From NCBI RefSeq assembly GCF_024763615.1, contig NC_077223.1:67332627-67396626 (forward strand): a stretch of DNA of 64,000 bases, read 5' to 3'. Shown piece after piece: positions 44,890 through 57,215 of the stretch. The notes under the pieces were generated by a model. That model was given only the letters and a program-made list of their open reading frames with translations. It searched no databases and was not told the origin of the DNA. The first letter of the stretch is position 1. Each line of letters begins with the position of its first letter. This stretch comes from Phlebotomus papatasi. Lineage: Eukaryota > Arthropoda > Insecta > Diptera > Psychodidae. Both the position numbers and the translations under genes were made by a program.

Positions 44890-46970
44890 AAAAGTCGTGA
44901 AAGTCAAATTTCGAAAGCCAAAATCCCAAATTGTCGAAATCCCGAATAGCCAAAATCCTGAAAAGCCAAAATCCCAAATGGGCCAAAATATCGATCAATA
45001 AAATATCTAAAGTCAAAATCCCGAATTATTAAGTGCTGTAACTGCGACGATTGCAAAACTCGGATACCGCGACCGATTCAACTCCGATAAATCCATTTAA
45101 AATATAATTTATATTTTTATTTCCAAAATTAATCACTGCAGTAACATAATATAACTATTCTACTTTAAGAAAAACCAAAAATTATATTTTTATCGTGTGA
45201 AACATATATAATATTTTTCAAACTCGTGTCAGCTGGGTTGTGTACTAAAAATTTCATTTCCGAGAAAATGTTGCTGTTGACAGCTCGTCGCTGGAAAACG
45301 TTTAGTGGTTTTTCTTTATTATTTTGAAATATTATTTTCAATCAAAATTATTAATAAAAGTGAAACTTAGTTATTGATCTACAAGGTGAGTAAGAATATA
45401 TTAATGATATATTAATAATTCATACAGAAATAAATGAATTTGTCAATGTTTACATTTCGACCCAAGTCGGACGCTGTGAATATCAATGTTTTTGGTTCAG
45501 AAATTGCATTGTTTAGGATTCTTTTTTTTGTTTCAGATACCGAAGGGAACAAAAGAAAAGACCCAAAAGAAATGCCTTGCAGTGTGTACGAGATGGTTCT
45601 ACCATAGCACATGCATCCAAAACATTTAATGTCCCAAGAACAACACTGCACAACAAATTGACCGGCAAATACCATTAGGAGTGCGCCAATGGAAGGCCAA
45701 CAACGCTATAAAAAAAAAACAGGAAAAAGAACTTGACAAATGGATCCTGGGATGTGCGGATGGCTGGCATCCCATCGGGAAGGAACAAGTTCTGGACAGT
45801 GTCAAACTCATCTGTGAGATATACAAAATTCCAAACCATTTTACAGATGGAAGACCCGGAGACATTTGGTTCAGGAATTTTCTTCAGCCTCATCCAGAGC
45901 TCAGGTAGCACAAACCAAAATCCTTCTCATTGGAAAGAGCTACTGTTACTGCTGAAGACCTCACGGAATGGTTTCAGAATAGTCTTGGATATTTCACAGA
46001 ACACAATCTTCTGACCATTTCACCAGACCGTGTGTATCACAATGTATCACAATGCAATGTATCACAGTACTCTTCATGGTATCAGCTATTGGTCAACATG
46101 TTCCTCAAATGGCTCTTCATAAAGCTGACATTACTCCAAAGACCGCCATTCACAACGCAGAAGGATGGAAAATGGGAACGTCACTAAAAAGTGACTGGAT
46201 GGATGGGCCACTTTTCTATGACTACGACACGAATGTATTTTATCCAGAGAAGAACATGGTCAAGGAAGAGACTCAAATGTCAGTTGAAGCTGAAAAGAAA
46301 AAACGTGGAAGAAAGCCAGCCAAGAAGACCGAGGAAAAATCAAACAATTGAGTGGAATATTCAAATAAATAAAAATTATATAAAATTAAATTAATAAATT
46401 AATGAAAATAATTGATGGAATAAAACTTAAAAAAAAAGTTTTTGAAACAATACCTTCTCAATTTTATGCATTAAACTTTTCCTTAAAATGAGCATCCGAA
46501 TTTGAGCGAATTCAACGGAGTTAGAAAAAAGAATCGCGGTAAGGTTCTTGCGCACATATTATTATTATCGTAATTTTATTAATTTTCTTCAATATTATTG
46601 CTAAAATTCTTTTCTATCATGATTCTAAATGAAACAAAGAATAATTCTATTGATTTGGAATCGGGAAGAAATATTTCATCAGTCCAAAAACATGCGTTAA
46701 AGTCGCACTCTATGAAAAGCATCGGGATTACCTCTCTTCCGTATAATTTCACCCCTTTTCAGGATTTTGACCATTCGGAATTTAGGCTCTCGGGATTTCG
46801 AGCCATTCGGGATTTAGCTTTTAGGAATTCGACCCATTCAAGATTTTGTCTTTTCGGGATTTTGGCTTTTCGAAGTTTTGACCCGTTCATGATTTTGCCT
46901 TTCGGAGATTTCAACCCTTTTTTTTTGGGGTTTCGGAATTTTCACCGTCACAGACATGAAATCGTAGTTT
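44890..46970 (+). mobile_element. pogo-like DNA transposon with minisatellite-like inverted flanks
   Basis: Flanks at 44890-45025 and 46740-46970 are inverted relative to each other and consist of degenerate repeats of AAAATCCCGAA and AGCCAAAATCC words. Inside lie sequences (45105-45390, 46560-46710) that the two shorter relatives at 0.6 and 41.6 kb share, and in the middle a transposase pseudogene that those relatives lack. The outer borders are approximate; the inverted flanks could be a separate older element. Confidence 0.5.
45560..46351 (+). pseudogene. pogo/Tigger-type transposase, broken
   Basis: Three pieces in order. First, a Psq-type helix-turn-helix (45571-45675: RNALQCVRDGSTIAHASKTF, then NVPRTTLHNKL) ending in a stop. 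Second, after a frame change, a CENP-B-type DNA-binding domain (45681-45907) with GRPGDIWFRNFL and HPEL, a stop, then TAEDLTEWF. Third, after another frame change, a late DDE-domain segment (SAIGQHVPQM, LKSDWMDGPLFYDYDTNVFY) and a Lys-rich tail. The core that should carry the first two catalytic acidic residues is deleted; at the join is a small GTATCACAAT duplication near 46034-46065. In intact relatives this enzyme cuts and pastes the element at TA sites. Not functional here. Confidence 0.75.
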
Positions 46971-47535
46971 TAATCTTTTTTTCTTAGTTTTCTTTAATTT
47001 AGAAGCGGCCATAAAAACCTTCTGGAGATTTAAATTATAAAATCTAAAAATGTCTCATTACTATTTGACAAAATGTATGATATCCCCAATACATTTTTAT
47101 TCTTTTTGTCAATTGGACGATTTAAACTTATTTTGTTTTGGACTTTGTTATATTTATCATCTTTGTGTTAAGCCAGCTTTATTCCAAATTGATATTCATA
47201 CCTGAAACTGCCTCATCTTCCTGTAAATATCGTATTTGTACCAAATACATTAACCCAGAACTCGAAGTGAGCATTCAAATACAAATTCACCAATTTATGC
47301 ATCTGTTCACACTAAATGATTCGCCTCTAATTGGTTCAGGAAAGTTTTTCTAATGAACTTCATTTGCTTTCCATTCACTTTTCCTCCATTCAATTCTAAC
47401 GCAAAACCCGAAGAATTCGCTTCTATCGGGAAAAACAAACTAATTTGCAGTTTTTCATGAGATATGTGACTTTCGTGTTTTCTGTTTTTCATCCATTTAG
47501 TAATTATCTTCTAGCACTGACTGAGAGAAGGAAAA
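46971..47535. other. intergenic, nothing recognised
   Basis: Unique AT-rich DNA with short incidental frames. Confidence 0.4.
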
Positions 47536-49350
47536 GGGACAGATAATCCTAACCGGCTTATGTAGGTGAGATTCTTAACGTGAGCTAACTCGGAGTGCAT
47601 GCAAATTCGATTTGATGCTGAAGTAGGGAGACGCCATTCAGTTATCTTGAATCAAATTCATGAAATTATACAAGTTTTGTATTTGAACCAAAATGTCAAG
47701 GATTTGGATGAACTGACAGAAAAGTGTTATATGGGTGAAATGTAGACCAGAATGTTCTCTATAATTTTGCCGTAGAACTTGAACTCATCGATTACTCAGA
47801 AGCCAAGATAAGCGAGGTTTTTTGTTTCTTAACTCGTTTTTTCATCCAGAGTGCCCCAAGTGTTCATTTGTTGAACTTCAACTAAATCAAAGAATTGTTG
47901 TATTTTGCGGGACTTTCCATTTAAACCCCTATTTTAAGTGTATCGGTGGAGTAGAGGCAGTCAAATTGGCATCTGAGTGATTTCAAAGCGTTATTATTGG
48001 AAAAATCAATTTTTTCACACTTAAACGGCAAAATCGGAGTGATAGCGTAGTCTGAGCGGAAAATGATGTATGGACGAAATGTAGAGACAAATGTGCTCTA
48101 CAATTATGTTGAAGTAATCATCAAAATCGGTTCAGCGACAGTCGAGATAATTGAGGTTATGTGATATTGAAATTGGTTTTTCGACTGTGGCGCCCCTGGT
48201 GTTGGTCCCACGAAGTTCAAATATTCTAGAAAGTTGTAGCATTTGGTGAGATCTTTCGTTTAAGCCCTCATTCATCAAAATCGGTCACATAGAACCGGAG
48301 ATATGATTTTTTGAATTTTTGTGAACTTTGACCCCTCATATCTCCGGTTCTATTGAAACCACAGCGCGCATACGCACCATTTTGGAAACGTCCTAGACTG
48401 GACTACAACATACTAAAATTTCATTAACTTGCACAATGCCGTTTTTGAGAAAAGTGACTTTGAATTTCGATGAATTTTGACGCTATCACAGCGCCACCTG
48501 TGGTGACTTTTTGAACTTCCATCTGAAAGTGCTCATCGAGACGAAACCAAAAAGGTAAAATTTAGGTCGCTATGTTAATTAGAACCGGAGATAGAGGCCG
48601 GTCAATGTTCGAACTTTGACCCCTTATAGCTCGGGTCAGGGGTTATGGATCGACTTAAGGTTTTTTTTGTTTGATAGGTATAATCAACGGCTACATACTA
48701 AATTTTCAGCCCGATGCACAATGGAGTTTTTGAGTTATTTAACTTTTAAGATTTAAAAATTTTCTTTTTAAAAAAAGCGCCCCTAGCGGTGGTTTTATGA
48801 ACTTGCGATGTTAGAAGGGGAAGTGGCATTTTACGAGAGCTTTCCAAAAAGCCCTCACTTTTTAAATTCTGACAATTAGAACCGGAGTTATGGCCATTTT
48901 AAGAAATTTTTTTTGGACCCTTATAGCTCGGGTCAGGGGGGTCGGGGGACCTTAAGTTTGGTATTGATGGAAAGCTCTAAGGCCCAGCTATAACATACTA
49001 AAATTTGAGTCCGCTGAATGCCATAGGGGCGGAGCTATTGAGAAAACAAAAAAAGGGGGGTCTTCAAAATGGCGGAAGGAGGGGTGGGGGGTGGGGGGTC
49101 TATGCACCAAGTTGCAATTTTCACCCGATATATAACCTTTGCCGAAAACCGCAAGTCGATATCTTTTTTAGTTTAGGAGCTATTAAGCTCCAAAGAGCGG
49201 CCGGCCGGCCGGCCGGGAACGTAAATTAGCCACATATATATTCGTGATCAGGAAGTGCTGAAACACAGTTTGGCCAAATTTGAGGTCGATCGGACGACAT
49301 GAAATTTTGTTAGGATTATAGTAGGTGAGATTGTTAAGAATCTCACCTAA
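47536..49350 (+). mobile_element. Helitron-like element, copy 6 (1815 bp)
   Basis: Full-length copy starting GGGACAG after AAAA and ending CTAA before T at 49351. Small internal deletions (CTACATACTAAA in place of CTACAACATACTAAA) and a shorter CCGG tract explain the length. Confidence 0.7.
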
Positions 49351-50271
49351 TATACCCCGAAGGTGGCCCATAATGAATATCAAAGGGGAAAAAAGTGAAT
49401 TTTCCATTTACTCTTTTGCTTTCATTCGCTTTGCTTGGCGTGGATAAAATACGAGGTATTTTATCCAAGTCTAGGATCTGCGAATATACACGGGCATTTC
49501 TTTTCCTTTTGGCTACAGGGACTTACAAGGCTCGTCTGGTGTGATAAATATCTGCACATAACGTAAAGTGGCGGTTAATTAGATTGCTGGCAATGGTGGG
49601 CTTGGATGAGGAAAAAAAAAAGAATTGTGGATGTTTGGGGAAGATTAAGAAACTGTGCAGAAGTCTATTAGGCGCCTGATTTATGAATTGAGTGGCTCAT
49701 CCTCTGGGATTTTCAGGATTTTGGCAATGTTCCCAAACGAAATTGTTATTTAATTTTTGGGATTAGTGTGGTGGAAAACGAGGGATTAGAGTCCCGAAAA
49801 TTTTACAGAGATTTGAAAAGCAAACGGAAGGAAATTTGTCACATTCATGCGAAGGAGAGGAAGGATATAAATGAGGCAAAATTTTTAATAATCTCATTTA
49901 TTATAATCCTCAAAAATTCTTATATGCTCCATCAGGCTGAGACTTTGTCGAAGAATTTCTCAGAACTCCCTGAAAGCGAATTACCATACCATCTGTTTTA
50001 TCTAATCGAATTTCATAATCCAGAACATTATCGAAAACGATTAGTAACGATTAGTGGCTGAAAAAAATTCAGGATCTTGCCTTTACTGGCCTTGGTATCG
50101 ACTCCGAATACCTCATTGAAGTGGTGAATGATCGATAGGCATGGATTGCTAACCTGTGTGTATTCTCTAAGCCTGTGAGCCGATTGGGATAAGCGGCTAA
50201 AATGAAAAAAGAATGCTTATTTATCCATCGTTATAACCGTTACAACTAATGGTTGAAAATGGGCTTTCTAA
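49351..50271. other. intergenic, no gene recognised
   Basis: A 97-codon frame at 49768-50061 has no recognisable family. Confidence 0.4.
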
Positions 50272-50403
50272 GGACCTTGACAGATCTGAGGATTAACCAA
50301 GAGACGACTTAGCGTAATTATATTAGAAATAATGCTTAACTACATTTCTATCACTTTCCACTAAGTAGTCTCTTGGCTTAAGTCGTAAGTGTGTCTAGGG
50401 CAT
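50272..50403 (+). mobile_element. palindromic MITE, intact empty-site copy
   Basis: AACCAAGAGACGACTTAG on the left and CTAAGTAGTCTCTTGG on the right. This is the uninterrupted version of the element split by the Helitron-like copy at 12584. The insertion point corresponds to ATTAGAAATAATG near 50330. Confidence 0.6.
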
Positions 50404-52485
50404 AAGGAATTAAATATTGCCGTTCAAATCCATTTTGAGCCACTACTGTTCCCTTAGTTCAGTATTCCTACTAAACTGGCCTCTTTGTTTATGTGGAAGC
50501 TAGGCTTACCTTGTCAAAGCAAGTAGTCTGTAGTCTATCCCTCATGATTTTCCAGAGAAACTTCTGTATCCTCTCGATTACGCTCAGACATCTCGTACCA
50601 AATCTTGTACTTAATAGGTTCCATAGTCGTTCTTCTCCACACAGGAAATCAAATATCTCTTCTTCTCAAAAACAGCTAAGAGTTTACTGTTTTGTTTGTT
50701 TCAAAATCTATCTTTTAACTCTGAAGGAGTGGTCTGTTTAGGGCGACAGATCTAAACTCATTGAAGTACGTATCAGTTGCCTCTTGCAAAAGCACGAGGA
50801 GTATTCAATACCCGCCTGTGTTAAAGTTTAAAAGGTTTTGAATTTGTCAAAGGGATCAGGATTAGGATAGGCAGATTTGCCTGTTGACTGGGTTATCCAT
50901 TGTCGAATAAGTGAGACCACGAAGTGGTAGTACCCTTATGCGGGTATCAGGCTTAAGGCTTAGCCATTTGGCTTAACTCCTCTAATTCCTTATCAAGCAT
51001 GTCTTCTTTAGGAAATTGTTGTTTAGAATTGGATATTAAGGGCAAATGATCCACTAGGTGTTGAAAAATCAGTAAAATTGCTTGTTATTTAGATTTTTGA
51101 GACCTTCAGGAACTGGGCTAAACCTCCGGTCTGAAGCCGGCATTACCGACATCTTTGTTTGATTTGATTTATACAATCTCGATGAACTGAATTTGAAGAT
51201 AGTGTTTCATAAGGATATTCAAGCTTATATTTTGTTCAAATTCCAATTTTTTGTACATCGTCTTACAATCTCAAATATTAAATTTTAATGCAAAAATTAT
51301 ATTAAATCCCAGATTCAAGCATATGTTCCAAATTAAATTGCTAGACATTTCGAGTTCGCTTGCATAAAGAATCTTATCTACAGAAAGCTGATTTAGGTTT
51401 ATTACTAAATTTTCATATTTTATCCCATATAAAGAGTCCCCGGGATCCAAATGGGAAAATGTTTGATAAATTGACAACAGAAAAATGGAAAAGAGATTCG
51501 TTTTTCATAAATTTTCACACACTTTAATTGAAAGTAAATGGTGGGAAAAATATGAGTTGCAAGTGAGGGATTTCCCTCAGATGCCAGCAAACTTTTCACC
51601 CTCATTGACACACGATGGTGCTTTAGGGGTGAAAAGTTTTTTTTTCTGTCAAAAGAGCTGATGGCAGAATAAACTTTCAGGTTGTCGTCATTGTTTTGCA
51701 TGATGGGGAAAAGCTGGTGGCCAAAGGCAGAATGGGAAAATTTGCATGAATTTGCCGGGTGAAAGTGTCGAGGAAAAATCCCCAACGAGATGAGTGCTAA
51801 AATATAAACAAATCAATGTCTAAAGCCGGCTTAAAGTCATCTTCTATTTTTTCCCACCCTGTCATACCAGAGGAGAGCATGAAAAAGTGATGAAAAAAAA
51901 TACCCAAGTGATGAATACGCTCCGACTAGACGGAATTTATGGGGTTATTTTGCGAAGAGGATCTCTTGGACATGGACGACAGATAACACAAGAATAGCTG
52001 GCAAAAAGGTGGATGATGGACACCAGAGTGGACTAGAGGGAATTGATATGTACTCTGGTTTGATCCGCATACTCTAAAATAGCGAGGGATTCCTCTTCAA
52101 GTAACTTTCTTTTGAGATGAGTACTTTCGTCAATTCAGCCAGATAAATCATTTAGTCGTCGTCTGAGAGGCCATAATTTGTATAGCGATTGGAGTTGAAT
52201 TTGAAAGTAGTGAAAACTCTCTAGAAGAGATTTTGATCAAGAGATTTTCTTGAGAGAAACTCAAAATTTACATCTTCCACCCTACCTCCACGAGACCACT
52301 TTTCTCAACAAATCTTCACGTTTCAGTAGGGGAATTTTGTAATTTTCGTGGCATTGTCACGCGTGAGTTCGAAACCTGACAATGCCAATAGAGCTTTTTT
52401 TTGTCATATCATATGAGTTCGAAAATGCAATTCATTGATTTTTTAATAAAATCCCTTTACTTGATGATTTTATAAAAATACAGTA
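50404..52485. other. intergenic, no gene recognised
   Basis: At 50900-51145 sequence of higher GC (AGACCACGAAGTGGTAGTAC, CTTATGCGGG, GGGCTAAACCTCCGGTC) resembles a degraded non-LTR retrotransposon 3' region, without enough to assign it. The 121-codon minus-strand frame at 51420-51785 has no recognisable features. Confidence 0.35.
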
Positions 52486-53436
52486 GGGGGAACTGGGGCA
52501 GTAGTAAACTGGGGTAGTTGTAAACACTGTGATTTTTTTCATTAATTTTAAGACTCCAGAGGATAAAACCCATAAGCATTCATAGATACCATGGGGATGT
52601 ATGTCCACAGATGAATTGGTCAATAAAATCCTATTACTTTAAAAATAAAAATCATTTTTCCCGAAAATGTTGATATTTCAATTATTTTGGTCATTTAGAT
52701 TTCCACCTGGAAATTAAAAATTGTGTAAAATAATCGAAATGTAGCAATACCAGTTCTTTCCTACATCTTTTAGGATTATATTTATGCATTTACTAGAGAA
52801 ATTGAGATTCACATTATTTCAAAAGAATTAATAATTGGTCAGAAAACAGCATTTGGGGTAGATGTAACCAGGTAATTTCAATTACACAAAATGAGTAGGT
52901 AAAAGAGCGGGAAATTGACCTTCATGCGAAATATCTATAATTCATAGATGACGAAAAAAATTGGTGGCGTTGTGTTCAATAAAAATCACATGATGTCAAA
53001 ATATGGGGAAAATCCATTAAAAATGTCTTTGATATGCATGCTTTTAGTTTTTTTGCTATTTTAATTATTCTTTGTAAAAAGTGTCGTGATTTTTTGAAAA
53101 ATATACAGTCTTTATATATCTCTTAAGTAATTAAAATAATCGAAAGTGGTGCAAAGTTAATTTCAAGGGTGGGAAAAAATGTGTTTACATCCTCCCCAGA
53201 AAGTGGTTACTTCTACCCCAGGTATTTTGTGAAAAGAGAAAAATGCACAGTGACACAAATTTTATTTTTATGCAAAATTCAATTGTTTTCCAGCATCCGC
53301 ATTACCCTCGATCTATTGCCTATACTCAAGGGTAAAACATGAGCTAGGAAAGATTTTCCAAAAAATCACGGTGTCTTTGAAAAATCACCTCAAATTCTCA
53401 TCTATCGAAAATGGTTACATGTGCTCCAGTCTCCCC
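52486..53436. mobile_element. MITE, GGGGAAAGT/TA family (951 bp)
   Basis: Begins GGGGGAACTGGGGCAGTAG and ends TGCTCCAGTCTCCCC, with TA on each side (52484-52485, 53437-53438). Inside are repeated TGGGGTAG-TGTAA words on one strand and TTACATCCTCCCC or TTACTTCTACCCC on the other. Non-coding. Confidence 0.65.
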
Positions 53437-53689
53437 TACGTCTTGGTTGATTTGTTTAACAAAATTCATTGTCATTTAAATTGCCAGAAATCTCAAATAT
53501 GTGACTTCTGACAATGCCACGTGAGCTGAAATGGCAATGTCACGGCTACAGAATCGGATTTTCGAAAAAGCTCTCCTAAGATTCGAACCCAATTTGTCAT
53601 ATGGCATTGCCACAGCGTTACAGAATTCCTCTACAGATGATTCCTGAGAAATGTCGTCACGCTTTTTGTCCGTCCGACTGTCGCCAGCT

Positions 53690-54200
53690 CTAGAGGCCAA
53701 ACGGTAAGAGATAGCGACTTGCGATCTTCGGAGGACCCCCCCATAAGTTGATCCAATGATCGTTAAAATGCCCCTCATTTTTCCCATACCCCTCCCCTTC
53801 TCCTCCAAAACCATGTTCTTTGGAATTGCCCGAAAACGCGTAGTGCGATTTTGTTCATTTTTGGATATGTTTTAGAGATTATCCAGGCGGACATTCATTC
53901 CAGGCGGAATCATTCCTAATAACGATTTTTCAAGGTCAAAGTTTAAAAAGACACTGGAGAGCGCATTTATCAAGCGAATGGGGTCATATTTGGACTCGTT
54001 GGAAAGGTCTTGGAATTTCCTATAAAACTGAACCGGTTCCAATTGGTTTTGAATCGGTAATAAATCATTTCTTAAAAATAAATTATTTTTCATACGAAAT
54101 TCAATTAAATTACTCCTGAGGTGTATTTTGGGAAATGCTTTGAGTGATTTATAAGTCGGTTCAAATCGGTTGTGGTCCGGTAACGAACCAATAATTTACC
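53690..54200 (-). repeat. dispersed repeat X, copy 3, distal part
   Basis: Reverse complement of 17310-17715 and 6245-6605: GGCTCGTTGGAAAGGTC-type word, TCAAGGTCAAAG, GAACCGG and CGATTTGAACC words. The 112-codon minus-strand frame at 53476-53814 crosses the border of this repeat and is not a gene. Confidence 0.55.
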
Positions 54201-54216
54201 GATAAGTAATTTTTGT

Positions 54217-54582
54217 ATAAAGGGCTAGCCGACGGTGGTGTAACCGAGCTAGGTTTTTCAGGACAATCTGTCCTTCCGGTGAGCGTTGGAATTTGTTGAT
54301 CAAATCCAATAAATCAAACACACACTGGTACAAGTACCAGTCCGTTTGCTGTGTAAAAAAGAAAGAAGAAAATTGTTAGTCAGCTCCTAACCAAATTCAA
54401 AACTGATGCATAAGAAAGTAGAGCAATTAGTGACAAAAATCCTAAAGAAAGGACCAACCAATAACCACTGAGGAAGACACGATAAGTGTCGAAAGCTCTG
54501 GTAAAACTGTGTGTTTGATTCATAGGATTTCTTCAACAAATTCCGACGCTCACCGGAAGGACAGATTATCCTGAAAAATCTA
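54217..54582. mobile_element. SINE-like insertion with 16 bp target duplication (366 bp)
   Basis: GATAAGTAATTTTTGT occurs immediately on both sides (54201-54216 and 54583-54598), while the homologous site at 6246-6263 has it once. A duplication of this length points to target-primed retroposition. The 5' end contains GGTGGTGTAACCGAG, similar to a tRNA A box, but no good B box. Two 46 bp inverted segments (TTTTTCAGGACAATCTGTCC and complement) lie at about 54254 and 54534. Between them CTGAGGA, a GACAC/GTGTC stem and GAAA (54467-54500) resemble a hammerhead ribozyme core. Confidence 0.55.
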
Positions 54583-54598
54583 GATAAGTAATTTTTGT

Positions 54599-54780
54599 TC
54601 GAATATAATTTTTATTACCCTTCAAACTATTTTGTGGAATCTATTGAGTGATTCATGAATCGCTTTAATTCGGTTGAGTACAGGTAAACGGTAAATGATG
54701 CAAAAGTATACTTTTGAGGTATAGCATCTAAGTCACGAGTTTGAGCATTTCGCAAAGTCTGGAATACTTTGCCACCCCTT
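54599..54780 (-). repeat. dispersed repeat X, copy 3, proximal part
   Basis: Continues the copy interrupted at 54200: CACGAGTTTGAGCATTTCGC and CTTTGCCACCCC match, reversed, 17228-17270. The adjoining 54780-55110 contains related pyrimidine-rich words (TTTCGTCCAAA, GGACATGTTTTAGAG). Confidence 0.5.
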
Positions 54781-55110
54781 TTTCAACTTGTGACCGTCCT
54801 GGAGCTTAAGGTAAAAGTTTTCAACTTATGGTTTTTGATGACCTCCACTAAAAAACAATATTTCCAGACGTTTTTTCTTCTGAGCCCCCCACCACTCCCC
54901 TTCATCCCAAAAAATATGTTTTTTCGGTTTTTCCCAAAATTGACCGAAGCTTTTTCAATGATTTTCGGACATGTTTTAGAGGTATTCCAGGCGAACATTT
55001 CGTCCAAACATACCTATGATCGGAAAATTCGTCATTTTGAATTATTGAAGGTTAAAGGTGAAAAACTTTTGAGGATCCATTTTTCAACTGAATTTGTTAA
55101 ATTTGGCTTT

Positions 55111-56926
55111 TTTGGATAGGTATTGAAATTCTGCACCCGGCTGCATAGATCTTCATCGCTACTGAACCAATTAAGTATCGATTTTTATATATTTTTTTCG
55201 GATTTTTTTTTACTTTGAGTTTAAAGACGCTTTGATAAAGTTTTAATTAGTAAAAAAAAGTGAGGAGGGATATCGTCGGCTCGATCAGTAGCTGTGCTAA
55301 CTGCATTTGCTTTGTGTCTGCACTCTTTGCAAACGCCGCGCAGCAATGTGTCGTTTACAACAAATGCTGAAACAAAGAAAATGCAGCTAGCACAGTTACT
55401 GTTCCAACCGACAATATGTAAAAACTTGTGTATATTTTTGTACTTTTTAAGGAGAAAAGTAAGAATTAGAAGCGTTGATACTCTTGGAGTTATGATCAAG
55501 ATTATCTTATCTTTATAAAATTTGTCTACCGTATTTCAACTCTGTCTTTAATGGAAGAGAACATGAAAGATATTGCTGCAGACTCCTCAAATCAATACCT
55601 CCGATTTTCTCCACGCCTTTACCATTCTTTTTCCTCAGGCTCCAACAGAAGCCACGTTATTGAGGTCATGACAGTGTTTCACCCCGGAAGTTTCTCCCTC
55701 ACTGAAGGTGAAAGTATGACGACGGGTTTGGAAATTCTTGTCGACAGGAAAAACCTCTTATTGGGTGGAGTTTCTCTTTTGGGGAGGGAAAGAACCGCTA
55801 AATCTCTGCCTGTTCTCGAAGTGTCATTAAATACTACTTTTTGTCACAAATCGATAATACTCATTAGCATTTTCTTTTGCAACACATGCGATTCTATCTG
55901 TTCTAACCACTTGACAAAAAAAGGGGAATATGTGCTCTATCACTTGGGATGATGGAGCTGAATTCAAATTGCGAGACACACTCAATCAGATAGAATAGAT
56001 AAAAATCGACTTTGGGATTTTCAATGATGCTTTCTTTCAGAAAATTTAATTTGATCCCTTTCACCATTCAAATGTGAACAACACATGAAAATTTACAAGA
56101 TAGAGCATTACATGTGCTTCTGGGGGGATTTTCTGTAGAAAAGTGCGAGACCATCAAATTTTTATAGTCACATTTAACATGATCTTTTGTTTATGCTTCT
56201 GTTGGGGAAATATAAATTGATGCAGCATATAAAAAGTGAAGTGAGAATAAATGTGAATAAGAAGCACTTTGTGTGAGATCTCTTCGAAAGCTCAGCTTTT
56301 TTGCCATCTTTTCAAGTTCAATCACTTCGTAAATCTCATTGGAACACCTGATATGTGCAAGTTTAAGGGGGTGGTTTTTTTTTGTTGTTCTGGCACGTTT
56401 TCAGTCTCCGACTTTCGAGACAGTTTGTTAGGACGTGTGAGAAGAATTACTGACTTGGGAAATGTGTAGATGTTCCAAGAGTGAAAATATTCCCACATCA
56501 ACCTCGTAGCAATTTTAAACTTCCGCTTCTCTTCAGCGTTGAGCACCTAGTTATCAATTAAAAGTTTAGTAGATATTAACAATAGTTTTCAGCATCACTG
56601 AAATGCTCGAATTGTACTCAAATAAGAATTTTGAAAATTTATAAATAAGTTGAAATGGTTTCCATGTGCTCAAATTTCATTGAATGGGTAAACGAAATTG
56701 TATTGAAAATAAAATTCTTTATTGTATAATCATTTATAAGAAATTTTGAGATATTTCATAGACGATTTTAAAGCCATACTGAAAAGATTCAAAACCTTCA
56801 ATACCATTTTAAGGGGTTACGTTAATTAAGAAGACTAAAAAACAGTATATTTTCTCTAATTTTTCTTTTATTAATAATAAAAAAAATTATTCTAGCTCTT
56901 GGACATATAAAACTAGAACATTATAA
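55111..56926. other. intergenic, no gene recognised
   Basis: Holds a 133-codon plus-strand frame at 55551-55952 opening with MEENMKDIAADSS. Its composition is balanced and it is the best unexplained frame in this half of the window, but I see no domain, signal peptide or membrane segment beyond a short hydrophobic Cys-containing stretch near residue 105. It may be chance. Confidence 0.3.
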
Positions 56927-57113
56927 GGTAAAGTGCCCTCGAGTCGACCGGTTCTGAATAGCTATAAAATTGTCACTGATTCGTATTTATTTATGGAATA
57001 ATTGACCTATTAATGTTAGTTCATACGCCAAATATTAGTGCAAATATAAATAAATTGAATAAATAACTCTACCCGTCGAATTGAGGAACCGGTCGACTTG
57101 AGGGCACTTTACC
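56927..57113. mobile_element. Harbinger-like MITE (187 bp), GGTAAAGTGCCC termini
   Basis: GGTAAAGTGCCCTCGAGTCG at the left and CGACTTGAGGGCACTTTACC at the right, flanked by TAA on both sides (56924-56926, 57114-57116). Arms also share GACCGGTTC. Non-coding. Confidence 0.75.
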
Positions 57114-57215
57114 TAATTGTCAGAAATTTTCATTTAAAAATATTAATTTAGCTCTTAGGACCTGTTTTTCGAAGACTACAAATTGGAAAAAATTACTATT
57201 TAGTGGACAAGATTA

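Noticed and set aside
54253..54579. Interpretation of the 54.2 kb insert as a DNA transposon with TIR ends and a CTAG duplication
   Set aside because: The 16 bp direct repeat outside it and the single-copy homologous site at 6.25 kb give a better boundary. The CTAG flanks fall inside or at the edge of that insert.
54560..54580. GGACAGATTATCCTGA in the SINE-like insert resembles GGGACAGATAATCCTA at the Helitron-like 5' end
   Set aside because: Only about 14 bp are shared, with one mismatch and no continuing similarity; coincidence cannot be excluded, so no relationship is claimed.
55551..55952. 133-codon frame as a novel gene
   Set aside because: No domain, no recognisable homologue, no splice or promoter context. 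Kept only as a note in the intergenic entry.
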